Position numbers and translations under genes: made by a program
The notes under the pieces: model-generated
Database searches by the model: none
The model's input: only the letters and a program-made list of their open reading frames with translations
Told to the model about the DNA's origin: nothing
NCBI RefSeq assembly: GCF_006385555.1
Contig: NZ_CP041036.1
Coordinates: 2,356,001-2,420,000, forward strand
Origin: Shewanella polaris
Lineage (GTDB): Bacteria > Pseudomonadota > Gammaproteobacteria > Enterobacterales > Shewanellaceae
Length of the DNA: 64,000 bases
Reading direction: 5' to 3'
Part shown: positions 20,040 to 29,080 of the stretch, one piece after another
Layout: each line of letters starts with the position of its first letter
How positions within the stretch are numbered: position 1 is the first letter of the stretch

Positions 20040-22045
20040 GAATTTACCTTCTTAACAGTATCCAGAATATCTTGATATCGATAAGCACTAAAACGTCCAA
20101 AACCTTCTAATTGCTTAACTTTCAAGCGACTAAACATTGGCATGACCATTCCAGCAAGGAATTTAGCCTGCGTAGCAATGGATGGAGTGGGTAACGATTT
20201 TGCCTGAGCCACTAACGTTAATGGTTCAAGCAATGTTGTAACAGTGGCTGAGTCTGGTAACGGAGCCAAAGCTTGTTTTGATAATATTGCAATTTGCCCA
20301 CGACAAACGCTGCAGTGTCCACAGGCTTGTGGCACCGAGTGATCATCGAAATATTGAGCTAAATTGGCACTTAAACAACGATCAAGCTGAAAAAAATCGA
20401 CTAGCTTACCAATCCGTACAATTTCTTTATGTTCATTGTCACTAAAATATTGACTGAGTTGCGATGTCAATTGTTGTAATTGCTGCGGGGTTGCTAGTGC
20501 CTGCTGTTGTACATCATACACTTGAGTGATTTTTTTTGTTTCAAGAATTATCGAATTCTGATCAGCTAAATAATCTAATGCTGCGACAACCCGCTGTCGA
20601 TCACAGCCATGTTGTTGATATAAACTATCGAAATCGAGAGCGCCCCATACCTTTTTAAATTGTGTATGGCTAAAAATCTGATTCAGAAACTGCTGGCGAT
20701 CGTCATTGAATCGACTAAGAATAAGCTGTTGATCTTCTACAAACCGATATTTAAATTCTGCAAAATAAGCATAACTTGGACGGATCACACCTAATAATTC
20801 TAATTGCACAAAGAGAGTTTTCAACGGCAATGATCGAATATTACACGCTGTAGACAATGGTGATTCTTGTACTTCCCAACGGCCATTCTCGGTCTCATTC
20901 GCGATTATAGTTAACAACTGATCAATATTGTGTGGTTCAGGCGTATCACCGTAAACAAAATTCTCAACAGTATTCAATCCGTCTAAGTTAGCTAACGTAA
21001 CACAATGAGACAAATGTCCATCTCGCCCTGCTCGGCCAATCTCTTGGCTATAATTTTCGATAGACTTAGGTAAATCAAAATGAATAACAAATCGAATATC
21101 TGATTTATCAATACCCATTCCAAATGCAATTGTAGCCACTATTACTTGAATTTGATTGTCCATAAATTGTTGTTGAATACGTTGACGGACAGTTTGATCC
21201 ATACCCGCGTGATAAGCAGCAGCATTGATACCTTGACGTATTAAGTGTGCTGCTACGTCCTCAGCAGTCTTCTGTAAGGTTACATAGACAATACCGGCAC
21301 CAGTATACTCTTTTACGGTCTCGACAAGCTGAGCGAGCTTATGCTGCTGGCTGATGGCAATAACTGACAAATCTAAGTTAGCTCGATAAAAACCGGTTTG
21401 TATCACCTGTTGTGTTGATAAACCAAAACGCTTAGCCATATCCAATTTAACTTGTTCTGTCGCCGTTGCGGTCAATAGTAAACTTTGAGGAATTGAAAAT
21501 TCTTGACAGTATTGCGGAATTTTTAAATAGTCGGGCCTAAAATTATGCCCCCATTCAGAAATACAATGCGCTTCATCAACCACCAGCAGAGAAATCGGAA
21601 CAGACTTAAGGAATTGCCTAAATCGTTCATTCTTAAAACGTTCAACGGACACCATTAAAATCCGTGTGCGTTGCTCACGAACATCACGCATGACTTGTTG
21701 AGTTTGATCATAGGTTAAACTTGAATCGATACTGGCAGCCGCAATACCCTTACTTGCTAAAAAAGCCAACTGATCTTTCATCAATGCTAATAAAGGTGAA
21801 ATAACCAAGGTCAAATGAGGTAATTGCTGAGCACAAAACTGATAACACAATGACTTACCTGAACCTGTCGGGAAAATGGCTAACGCTGAATGACCAGATA
21901 ATATGGTTTCAATAACCGCTTGTTGGCCTTCTCTAAACCCATCAAAACCAAATTGTTGCTGTAATAATTGATGCAACCCCTGATGATCAAGAGCCAGTGC
22001 ATTGTCGTCTGCTTTTAAGACTTGTTGGTGTGCTAAAGGGGTCAT
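20036..22045 (-). CDS. RecQ-family ATP-dependent DNA helicase
   Basis: Superfamily 2 3'-to-5' helicase, 669 residues from the ATG used here. Visible motifs: Walker A FPTGSGKSLCYQ, DEAH in VVDEAHCISEWGHNFRPDY, motif VI QEIGRAGRDGH, and a RecQ-C-terminal zinc-binding set (RCLSANLAQYF, ACGHCSVC). The C-terminal part differs from the standard HRDC domain but holds a small PMFSRLKVKQLEGFGRFSAYRYQDIL module that may be HRDC-like. The ATG has AGGA 6 bases upstream; a TTG 24 codons earlier lacks one. It overlaps the downstream 91-residue gene by 4 bases. It may be a paralogue of the main recQ, so no symbol is given. Confidence 0.9.
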   Translation of the reverse strand: MTPLAHQQVLKADDNALALDHQGLHQLLQQQFGFDGFREGQQAVIETILSGHSALAIFPTGSGKSLCYQFCAQQLPHLTLVISPLLALMKDQLAFLASKGIAAASIDSSLTYDQTQQVMRDVREQRTRILMVSVERFKNERFRQFLKSVPISLLVVDEAHCISEWGHNFRPDYLKIPQYCQEFSIPQSLLLTATATEQVKLDMAKRFGLSTQQVIQTGFYRANLDLSVIAISQQHKLAQLVETVKEYTGAGIVYVTLQKTAEDVAAHLIRQGINAAAYHAGMDQTVRQRIQQQFMDNQIQVIVATIAFGMGIDKSDIRFVIHFDLPKSIENYSQEIGRAGRDGHLSHCVTLANLDGLNTVENFVYGDTPEPHNIDQLLTIIANETENGRWEVQESPLSTACNIRSLPLKTLFVQLELLGVIRPSYAYFAEFKYRFVEDQQLILSRFNDDRQQFLNQIFSHTQFKKVWGALDFDSLYQQHGCDRQRVVAALDYLADQNSIILETKKITQVYDVQQQALATPQQLQQLTSQLSQYFSDNEHKEIVRIGKLVDFFQLDRCLSANLAQYFDDHSVPQACGHCSVCRGQIAILSKQALAPLPDSATVTTLLEPLTLVAQAKSLPTPSIATQAKFLAGMVMPMFSRLKVKQLEGFGRFSAYRYQDILDTVKKVNS

Positions 22046-22162
22046 ATAAAATCCTGATAATAACCCCAAATGATAAGGGCCTGTTGATCTTTGCCGGTTA
22101 ATTTTTGTTCGAGACAAAGCAATTAACGATGTAGGAATTTGGCAATGAACAACAAGATTACA

Positions 22163-22516
22163 TTAACGTTTACGGGCAATATATTGGTTGATCAATTGTG
22201 TCAGTTTATCTTCAAAACGTTCTTCAATTTCATCAAGGTTTTGACTGAATGATTCAATAAATTTAACGGCTTTGTCGCGTGATAGCACCTTGCCTGCAAG
22301 ACTGTATTGTATTTCAATCAAGTTTTTGTCAAATCGAGGAGCCAAAAACCAATGGCAAACATCAGAATTCAAGTTAACTAAGGCTTGTTCGGCAACATGA
22401 CAAAAAGTGTCAATATGATTGACACCATCAGGTCCTAAGCAACCCGGTTCAAGACGAAACAAAATCACTAGTTTTTTAGTGCTGATTTCTCTTGCACTGT
22501 TTATCAACTCTTCCAT
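22163..22516 (-). CDS. Conserved hypothetical protein, 117 residues
   Basis: A soluble, rather acidic small protein with no recognised family. Visible features are a beta-rich start (KKLVILFRLEPGCLGPDG) and an amphipathic, charged C-terminal helix (NLDEIEERFEDKLTQLINQYIARKR). It lies 117 bases upstream of recQ on the same strand and may share its transcript. The sequence looks like a real coding region and shows no in-frame interruption, but the start has no strong ribosome-binding site. Function unknown. Confidence 0.7.
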   Translation of the reverse strand: MEELINSAREISTKKLVILFRLEPGCLGPDGVNHIDTFCHVAEQALVNLNSDVCHWFLAPRFDKNLIEIQYSLAGKVLSRDKAVKFIESFSQNLDEIEERFEDKLTQLINQYIARKR

Positions 22517-22678
22517 AGTGTTTACGACAAAGTCCTTAATAAAAAGATTTATACATTAAGTTTGAAGCCTCATTTACCAAAGTAAACATAGATCATAGGC
22601 GTTCAGTTAGCATCCCGCAATCGAACTCAATATGCAAATGTTTAACTGCAATTAATCGGTTTAATAGCGCAAAATCGA

Positions 22679-23479
22679 CTATTCAACGCCATTGTGACTG
22701 GCTTTTAAAGCTTGATTGAATGCATCAATAAACTCAGAAATTGGTATTATGGTCTCTTTTAATCGACGGTTACGTCCCAACAACGAAGATTCAACAAACA
22801 GATCAAACCAAGTGGCTAATGCTAATCCGTTTTGCGGTTCTTGAGCTGCCGTTAATGCCAATGCCGCGACTTCAGCGGTACCGAGCTGAAAATCATGACT
22901 TCCTTTACGTAGCGCATAAGTTGCTAAGGTATCTGGTGCGAACGATAACACTGGCATTTTCTGCAAATACGGGCTTTTACGATACATTTTGATTGCTTCA
23001 CGCCAACTACCATCAAGCATTACCAACAGTGGGGTTTTAGTTTGACCTTGTTCAATTGATAAGTCTGCGGCCGTTATTTGTTCCACAATGACTTGATCGC
23101 TCTCAACATATTGTTGGGGAAATACTAAAAATGGTTGGTATTTCGGATGATCTAATAACGCTAACATTGCACTATCTGTATCTGTTCTAGTCCATAAGAA
23201 CGCATGAGTGTCCGGAATTAAGTCAGCAATTAAACGGCCACTATTGGTGGGTTTTAAGACTTCATCGTTATACATTATCAACATAAAGCTGACGTTTGTA
23301 TTTAAATATTGACGATATTGACAGGTACAAAATAATTCACCCAAACGGCACAAATTACACCTAATTAGCTTTTTTCCGCGGGCACCATAAGGTTTTGTCG
23401 ACAGTGATTTACGGTATTCATACAAACGATGAACAGCATGAATAGGAGGCTTGCACACTTTGGTTGACGTTTCTGACAT
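22679..23479 (-). CDS. DTW-domain protein, probable tRNA-uridine aminocarboxypropyltransferase
   Basis: 266 residues with the DTW domain of the TapT/YfiP family, which adds the acp group of S-adenosylmethionine to uridine 47 of tRNAs. The N-terminus has cysteines likely to bind zinc (CNLCRLGELFCTC). The signature position reads LDGSWREAIKMY, with Ser in place of Thr in the DTW-type motif. The stretch LGTAEVAALAL near the C-terminus is also family-like. It is downstream of pssA on the same strand but separated by a terminator. E. coli yfiP lies next to yfiQ (patZ); here patZ is about 5 kb away on the other strand. Confidence 0.85.
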   Translation of the reverse strand: MSETSTKVCKPPIHAVHRLYEYRKSLSTKPYGARGKKLIRCNLCRLGELFCTCQYRQYLNTNVSFMLIMYNDEVLKPTNSGRLIADLIPDTHAFLWTRTDTDSAMLALLDHPKYQPFLVFPQQYVESDQVIVEQITAADLSIEQGQTKTPLLVMLDGSWREAIKMYRKSPYLQKMPVLSFAPDTLATYALRKGSHDFQLGTAEVAALALTAAQEPQNGLALATWFDLFVESSLLGRNRRLKETIIPISEFIDAFNQALKASHNGVE

Positions 23480-23495
23480 TTAAAGGCTCTGAGAT

Positions 23496-23528
23496 GAAAA
23501 AAATTCACCACCAATGTTGGTGGTGAAT
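23496..23528 (-). terminator. Terminator of pssA
   Basis: Stem TTCACCACCAA/TTGGTGGTGAA with a short loop. Read on the minus strand it is followed by a T run, between the pssA stop and the DTW-domain gene. Confidence 0.85.
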
Positions 23529-23550
23529 AATAATAAACATTTACAACTGG

Positions 23551-24864
23551 CTATAAAATACGACGCAATAAAAAATCTGCTTTTAACCGACGAATTCGGT
23601 TCATGATTTTCTTCACTGGTTTAGGGTATTTTTGCAAGGTATCAATTTGGCTGTAATGATATAAACGCTCAGTGTGGAGCAAAATATGCTGTTGCTCTTT
23701 AATAAAAGATTCTTTCCAACAACCACTCTCATCATGCAACAATAAACCATTCTCTAAATCTAAAGCCCACGCTCGAGGGTTTAAGTTTGAACCCGTGATG
23801 AGATGTTTACGGTTATCAGCGCTGATCCCTTTTAAATGAAAACTATTAATACCATTTTTCCATAAATGAATATTGAGCTGACCATTTTCAATTGCCCACT
23901 GTTGATTTTTAGCAAACTTACGCAGCGATTGTTCGTACATGTAGGGCAAAGCACCAATGGTGGTAAAATCTTGATCGGGTGGAATATAAAAATCGTTAGC
24001 GGTTTTGTCACCTACAACAATATCAATTTTTTTGCCTTCACGCAGATGCCTGGCTAATGCACGAGTTAATACGGTTGGCGGGTTGAAATACGGCGTACAA
24101 ATAAAAAGTTCTTTAGAGGATGAATCGACTAACTGAACAATAGTGTCATTCAACTGATTATTTTTTCGACCTAATCCTATTAATGGTGTAACGCGATTGC
24201 CTTCTGTGGTTGAGGCATACTGATAACGAACATGAGACAACCGGTGCTTAAAGCTTTTTACATCGTTCTTCTCTGGGTTATCTTCATTGCTAATCGTTTG
24301 ACTTAATATACTCACAGCAGGATCGCTAATAATGTGTTGTTTTATCATGTCACGCATACTGCGGGCCAACTCAGGGCAATTTATGACATGGTATCGATCA
24401 AAACGATATTTTTCTTGTTGCTGTAAATAAATATTGTTAATGCTCGCGCCACTGTAAATAACAGTGTCGTCAATAAGAAAACCTTTAAGGTGTAACACCC
24501 CCATAAATTCACGAGACTTAACTGGCACACCAATAATGTCAAACGGGTGTGTAGCTTCGTCCATTAATTTACGGTATAAAATATAGTTGCCGCTGTCGCC
24601 TTTTTGGCCAATTAATCCTCGGCGGGCACGATGATAATCAACTAATATTTTTATATCTAACTGTGGGTTTTGAGCTTTTGCGTCTAATAACGCCTGCAAT
24701 ACTTCACGGCCAGCTTCATCATCTTCAACATATAATGCTGCGATGTATATTGAAGAAGTTGCCGATGCAATTTTAGTTAATAAGGCTTGCTTAAAATCTT
24801 TTGGATTAAGCAACCAAGACACAGCATCTGCATTTAGGGCAATACCACCTAGCTTATCCAGCAA
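23551..24864 (-). CDS. pssA: CDP-diacylglycerol-serine O-phosphatidyltransferase (PLD superfamily type)
   Basis: Makes phosphatidylserine, the precursor of phosphatidylethanolamine. It resembles E. coli PssA throughout. Two HKD-type catalytic motifs are present: VLHLKGFLIDDTVIYSGAS and FHLKGISADNRKHLITGSNLNPRAW. The ends also match (VGDKTANDFYIP and a basic RRIL C-terminus). I chose a TTG start (437 residues) because AAGGAGG lies 5 bases before it and the product begins MLDKL, like E. coli MLSKF. Upstream in-frame starts (GTG 24930, ATG 24891) lack a Shine-Dalgarno and would add a hydrophobic stretch out of place in this peripheral enzyme. Followed by a terminator. Confidence 0.94.
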   Translation of the reverse strand: MLDKLGGIALNADAVSWLLNPKDFKQALLTKIASATSSIYIAALYVEDDEAGREVLQALLDAKAQNPQLDIKILVDYHRARRGLIGQKGDSGNYILYRKLMDEATHPFDIIGVPVKSREFMGVLHLKGFLIDDTVIYSGASINNIYLQQQEKYRFDRYHVINCPELARSMRDMIKQHIISDPAVSILSQTISNEDNPEKNDVKSFKHRLSHVRYQYASTTEGNRVTPLIGLGRKNNQLNDTIVQLVDSSSKELFICTPYFNPPTVLTRALARHLREGKKIDIVVGDKTANDFYIPPDQDFTTIGALPYMYEQSLRKFAKNQQWAIENGQLNIHLWKNGINSFHLKGISADNRKHLITGSNLNPRAWALDLENGLLLHDESGCWKESFIKEQQHILLHTERLYHYSQIDTLQKYPKPVKKIMNRIRRLKADFLLRRIL

Positions 24865-24930
24865 GGCATCCTCCTTAAAATGGGTGGCCATTACAATAAT
24901 TGGTAATGGGATTACATTAAAAAACATCAC

Positions 24931-25385
24931 AGCGATATATTTTAATTGTGAGCACGCTGATGAAATATGTAGCCAATACTATTTGCCATGTTTATACGCA
25001 AATGTTTAGCGTCGAGTTGAGGGAGTTATTCAACTTCTACCTCATTCATGATGTTTCTGTTAACGCCATATCGATAGTGTTCGCGAGACAGCATCATAAA
25101 AATAAATCTAGCAGTATGATAATAAATCGTAGCAATTCTCTCTGCTCAACTATATAAATCACCAGTTATAATTTGCAAATTTGCTGCTACTATCACGCTA
25201 AGGTATCACTTTTATAACTGTTGCTTGAGTTTGGCATTCTATCAAGCTGATAGAAATTACCGACTAACAAGGTGATGAGCAAGATTTTTCTCACTTAGCA
25301 GCGGTTTTAGTGCACTTTTTTGTCGATAATTAGAGCATGATAACTAGATTGCTGGTTAACTAGGCAGCTTAGGAGACCGCCAAAC
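24931..25385. other. Intergenic region between pssA and the 25.4-kb short ORF
   Basis: About 450 AT-rich bases between divergent pssA and dacB-type genes. They must hold the promoters of both. A 69-codon plus-strand frame (24948-25157) shows no ribosome-binding site and no protein-like character. I see no repeat or known operator. Confidence 0.4.
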
Positions 25386-25490
25386 ATGGATAAATACATT
25401 TTAAAAAAACTTAAAATAGGTAAATTTAAGCAAAAATCATCAAATGCGTATCAGCAGAGGATATCATCAGCTACCATAACTTATCGTTAA
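25386..25490 (+). CDS. Possible 34-residue basic short ORF upstream of dacB
   Basis: ATG preceded by AGGAG at 10 bases, then 34 codons ending in TAA 23 bases before the dacB-type start. The peptide is strongly basic (MDKYILKKLKIGKFKQK at the start) with no membrane helix. The Shine-Dalgarno is better than that of the following gene. It could be a leader or upstream ORF that controls dacB translation, a real small protein, or chance. No homology was recognised. Confidence 0.3.
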   Translation: MDKYILKKLKIGKFKQKSSNAYQQRISSATITYR

Positions 25491-25512
25491 TAAATTCATG
25501 ATGTAGGCTTTT

Positions 25513-27186
25513 ATGACCGCAATGCTTTGCTTTCTCCTTCGGCCTCAGTCATCTTATGAGAATCACACGTGGAATTTTACTCGAACTTTATGGCTATTAA
25601 GTGCTTTTATTGTTTCAAGTATGCCTTGTGTTGTTATGGCAGAAGAACCCCTTAGCCAGTCAGCACTCAATCAACAACAAACTCCATCGACCCAAATCAA
25701 TCATATTAACCAGCAACCTGCTGCCTTGTATTTAAATAATATGCTGCAGTTACTAAAACCAATGCATTCACAGTTAGGTATAACCGTTTGGGATATGTCT
25801 AATCAAAAAATGGTATTTGAGTACAACAATCAATCATTAATGCAACCGGCCAGCGTTCAAAAACTGTTAACCGCATTAGCGGCAACCAAGCAATTAGGTA
25901 AGGATTTCAGCTACCAAACTCGATTAACGACCTTAGCACAACAACCGCTTGATAAAAGCCAAATTGAAAATGGTATTTACTCAGGTGATATTTATATCGA
26001 ATTTAGCGGTGACCCGACCTTAACATACCAAGATTTGCAGTTGTTACTCGCTTCCTTAAGTAATTTGGGGATTACTGAAGTGACAGGTAATATTATATTG
26101 GCCAGCGATCAAGATAGCCAATTGCAGGCACCAGGATGGGTTTGGGATGATTTAGGGATCTGTTATGCTGCCCCGATTTCACCTTATATTATTGATAAGA
26201 ATTGTGTTTATGGTCGATTAGCCACAACAGGCTACAATAAAATAGCTAAGATCACCATGATGGGAAATAGACCAATTGAAATCACTAATGATGCTTATTT
26301 TGTCACACCAACCATTAATCGTGCAGTGGCGATCCCCGCAGTTAAGCCATTAACCGATGATACTGATGCTCTCCCTTCGCACTTAACTGAGTCCGTGCCA
26401 CAATGTCATCTAACCTTGCGTCGCTTCGATAATAACCGTTATCACCTTAGTGGCTGCCATGTTGGGGCTAAATCATTACCATTAGCAATAGCCATTACCG
26501 AACCACAACTTTATGCTCAACAAATAGTAGCTAAGCAACTCGCTGCTTTAGGTATTGTACACAAGCAACCTATTACTGTAGGAAAATTGAGTACGGAACC
26601 AGAGTTTATTGCTCAACGACAAATTATCGCCAGCCACCAATCTGCGGCGTTACCGCAATTATTAGAAACCATGTTACTAAAATCAGATAATTTGATTGCC
26701 GACAGTTTATTGAAAAAGCTGGGAGAAGATTATTATCAGGCACCAAGTGATTTTGCTCGCAGTAGTCAAGCATTGAAAACGATTCTGTACTCAATTGGCA
26801 TTGACTTATCCAATGCAAATATTGCTGATGGCTCAGGTTTATCACGTTATAACTTACTCACGCCTGAGCACGTATTAACCGTACTTACCACTTTGTATCA
26901 ACAACCTGAATACCGTTTCTTGCTTGATTTATTACCAGAATCAGGTGTCAGTGGTACCTTACGCTATAAACGATATTTCAATAAGTCTCCGTTGAAACAT
27001 CATGTGTTTGCCAAGACTGGCAGTATGCTAGGTATTGCTAACTTGGCTGGCAGAGTTAATGTCAGTAATGGTCATGACTATTTATTTGTATTATTCGAAA
27101 ATGGTTTGAGCCCACAAATTAAAAAACAACAAAAGGCACCTTTTTCTGCGGTTTTTTTACAAACCATGATGGACTTGCCTAGATAA
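25513..27186 (+). CDS. dacB: D-alanyl-D-alanine carboxypeptidase/endopeptidase (PBP4 family)
   Basis: Periplasmic penicillin-binding protein of peptidase family S13, 557 residues. It trims pentapeptides and cleaves cross-links in peptidoglycan. A membrane/signal segment lies at about 25-43 (TLWLLSAFIVSS), preceded by an unusually long N-terminal region of about 24 residues. The active-site motifs are intact: Ser114-x-x-Lys117 (ASVQKLL), Ser391-Asp-Asn (KSDNLIA) and Lys501-Thr-Gly (AKTGSMLG). Its length exceeds E. coli DacB by about 80 residues. Single gene; no terminator was identified after it. Confidence 0.92.
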   Translation: MTAMLCFLLRPQSSYENHTWNFTRTLWLLSAFIVSSMPCVVMAEEPLSQSALNQQQTPSTQINHINQQPAALYLNNMLQLLKPMHSQLGITVWDMSNQKMVFEYNNQSLMQPASVQKLLTALAATKQLGKDFSYQTRLTTLAQQPLDKSQIENGIYSGDIYIEFSGDPTLTYQDLQLLLASLSNLGITEVTGNIILASDQDSQLQAPGWVWDDLGICYAAPISPYIIDKNCVYGRLATTGYNKIAKITMMGNRPIEITNDAYFVTPTINRAVAIPAVKPLTDDTDALPSHLTESVPQCHLTLRRFDNNRYHLSGCHVGAKSLPLAIAITEPQLYAQQIVAKQLAALGIVHKQPITVGKLSTEPEFIAQRQIIASHQSAALPQLLETMLLKSDNLIADSLLKKLGEDYYQAPSDFARSSQALKTILYSIGIDLSNANIADGSGLSRYNLLTPEHVLTVLTTLYQQPEYRFLLDLLPESGVSGTLRYKRYFNKSPLKHHVFAKTGSMLGIANLAGRVNVSNGHDYLFVLFENGLSPQIKKQQKAPFSAVFLQTMMDLPR

Positions 27187-27428
27187 GAAGATGAAGCCGC
27201 AATGCATTAAGCTTGTGGCGATCATTTTCCCGTCATTAATTGCTCTAATGCCACCAGCCAAAACAACATAGAAAAAGCCGTTACGATTAATCTCCTACGT
27301 AACAATAATTTTGCTTAATCATCTTATATCTACACTAATTTCCATTCAGCACTGGCACATATTTTAACTTGCTATAACATTGCTATCAGTAAGTTAAAAA
27401 TTTCAATGTTTTACCGGGTGGGTTTATT

Positions 27429-28841
27429 ATGGATAAGCAAGTCAGTTCTCGTGGCACAAAAGAAAAAGCACTTCGTTTAAATTTAGACGAGAAAAAGTAC
27501 GGAACCATTGTCGAGATTGGTGCTGGTCAAGAAGTCGCGCGTAACTTTTTTGTTGCGGGTGCTGCAGCAGGAACGATAGCGAAAACCATGTCGGCCTACG
27601 ATATGAAATTCTCAGATGCCATTTATGGTGTTCAAGAAGATGGCCGATATGTGAGTAAGGCCCGTGTATTAGCCATGATGGAACAAGAATTCGATCTCGT
27701 TGTCGATCGTGTTGGCAGTGTACGCTCAAAATCATCGCGTTATTTTAGTTATGCCACTACTGTATCGGCCAAAAGTTTTAATCGTAAAAACGAATGCCAT
27801 GCATGGTGTGGCGTGCGTATTCAAATGTACCCAGGTGCCGAACCGTCTAATATAATCGTTCACGTTCGTATGTTTGATGACAGTGCAGAAGCACAACAAC
27901 AAGCGTTAGGTATTTTAGGGGTTAACCTAATTTACGCCAGTTACTACTATTTTGAAGACCCAAAGAAAATTATTGATTCGTTAACCGACAGCTTGAAAGC
28001 CAATCGAATAGAAATTGACTGTATCGACTTTCAAGGTCCCTACTTTGAAGATGTCGACAATCAGACAAAAAACATTCATCTTATTCGCAGCTGGAAAACC
28101 CGCGCTATCATGTTCAAAGCAGATGGTAATGTCGCTATACCAGCCGATATGCTTTACAAAAAGAATGTATTAACCATTCGCGGGTCATTTAAACCAGTGA
28201 CTAATCTCAATGTCGATATGATAGAGCAAGGCTATAAAGCCTTTTCCTTGCTCGAAGGTGTTAATAATAAAAATACTGTTTTGATCGCTGAAATTTCGTT
28301 AAACGATCTACACGGTAAAGACGCCAACATGACAGAAAAAGACATCATGGAGCGAGTCAAGTTACTGAATGTTTTAGGTTACAACGTAATGATATCGGAC
28401 TACACCCGTTATTTCTCATTACGTGCTTATTTCCGTCAATATACCCAATTACAAATCGGTATCGTGGTGGGCATTGTTAATATTAAACAGATTTTTGATG
28501 AAGAATATTATCGTGGTATGGAAGGCGGTATTCTCGAAGCCTTTGGTAAGTTATTCCCTGATAATACCCGCTTGTTTGTCTACCCCGAACGAGATGAAAA
28601 AGACGAGCTCAATGACTTAAATACTGTCAGTGTTCCCAATAATCTACGCTATTTATTCCGCCATGTAATCGATAATGGTTTTATCACCAGTATTGAATCT
28701 AGCAATCCTGATTTGTTCAATATTTTTTCTCGTGAAATTTTACAGCAAATTTGTCGAGGTCAAGGAGAATGGGTGGACGCGGTTCCAGAAGCTGTCAGTA
28801 AGGTCATTATGGAACAAAAATTATTCGGCTATCGTGGATAA
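27429..28841 (+). CDS. Conserved 470-residue protein of unknown function
   Basis: Cytoplasmic-looking protein with no signal peptide or membrane helix. A well-conserved-looking N-terminus (EIGAGQEVARNFFVAGAAAGT, then AKTMSAYDMKFSDAIYG) begins about residue 31. I recall homologues in cyanobacteria and marine gammaproteobacteria carrying automatic names such as TonB-dependent receptor or nicotinate-nucleotide adenylyltransferase. Neither name is supported here: there is no outer-membrane barrel signature, no signal peptide and no HxGH motif. GGTGGG upstream of ATG is a fair ribosome-binding site. A terminator follows 122 bases after the stop. Function unknown; a real gene by composition and length. 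Confidence 0.85.
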   Translation: MDKQVSSRGTKEKALRLNLDEKKYGTIVEIGAGQEVARNFFVAGAAAGTIAKTMSAYDMKFSDAIYGVQEDGRYVSKARVLAMMEQEFDLVVDRVGSVRSKSSRYFSYATTVSAKSFNRKNECHAWCGVRIQMYPGAEPSNIIVHVRMFDDSAEAQQQALGILGVNLIYASYYYFEDPKKIIDSLTDSLKANRIEIDCIDFQGPYFEDVDNQTKNIHLIRSWKTRAIMFKADGNVAIPADMLYKKNVLTIRGSFKPVTNLNVDMIEQGYKAFSLLEGVNNKNTVLIAEISLNDLHGKDANMTEKDIMERVKLLNVLGYNVMISDYTRYFSLRAYFRQYTQLQIGIVVGIVNIKQIFDEEYYRGMEGGILEAFGKLFPDNTRLFVYPERDEKDELNDLNTVSVPNNLRYLFRHVIDNGFITSIESSNPDLFNIFSREILQQICRGQGEWVDAVPEAVSKVIMEQKLFGYRG

Positions 28842-28962
28842 TAACAGCATATAAATGTGACGCTATCACTGCGTTGCTATCACTAAGTTAAATCTCTTAT
28901 CATTAATTGATTTCATTTTTAGTTTTATTACGCAAAAAACGATTTAGTACACTATCTTATAG

Positions 28963-28998
28963 AATGGCTAACCTAATTTGGTTAGCCATTTTTTTTAC
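28963..28998 (+). terminator. Strong terminator after the 470-residue gene
   Basis: Perfect 11-bp stem AATGGCTAACC/GGTTAGCCATT with loop TAATTT, followed by eight T. It lies inside the 5' part of the longer reading frame of the next gene, which argues that the latter starts further downstream. Confidence 0.9.
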
Positions 28999-29080
28999 AG
29001 ATAATTTTTCTCCATTATCCATTCACTACGACTTAAGAAATGTTAACTCACCCGTCCCTTTTAACGATAGGAACTTGCGA

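Noticed and set aside
24948..25157. 69-codon plus-strand ORF upstream of dacB
   Set aside because: No ribosome-binding site and no protein-like pattern; partly overlaps the pssA upstream region.
27429..28841. TonB-dependent receptor or nicotinate-nucleotide adenylyltransferase annotation
   Set aside because: No signal peptide, beta-barrel signature, TonB box or HxGH motif is visible.
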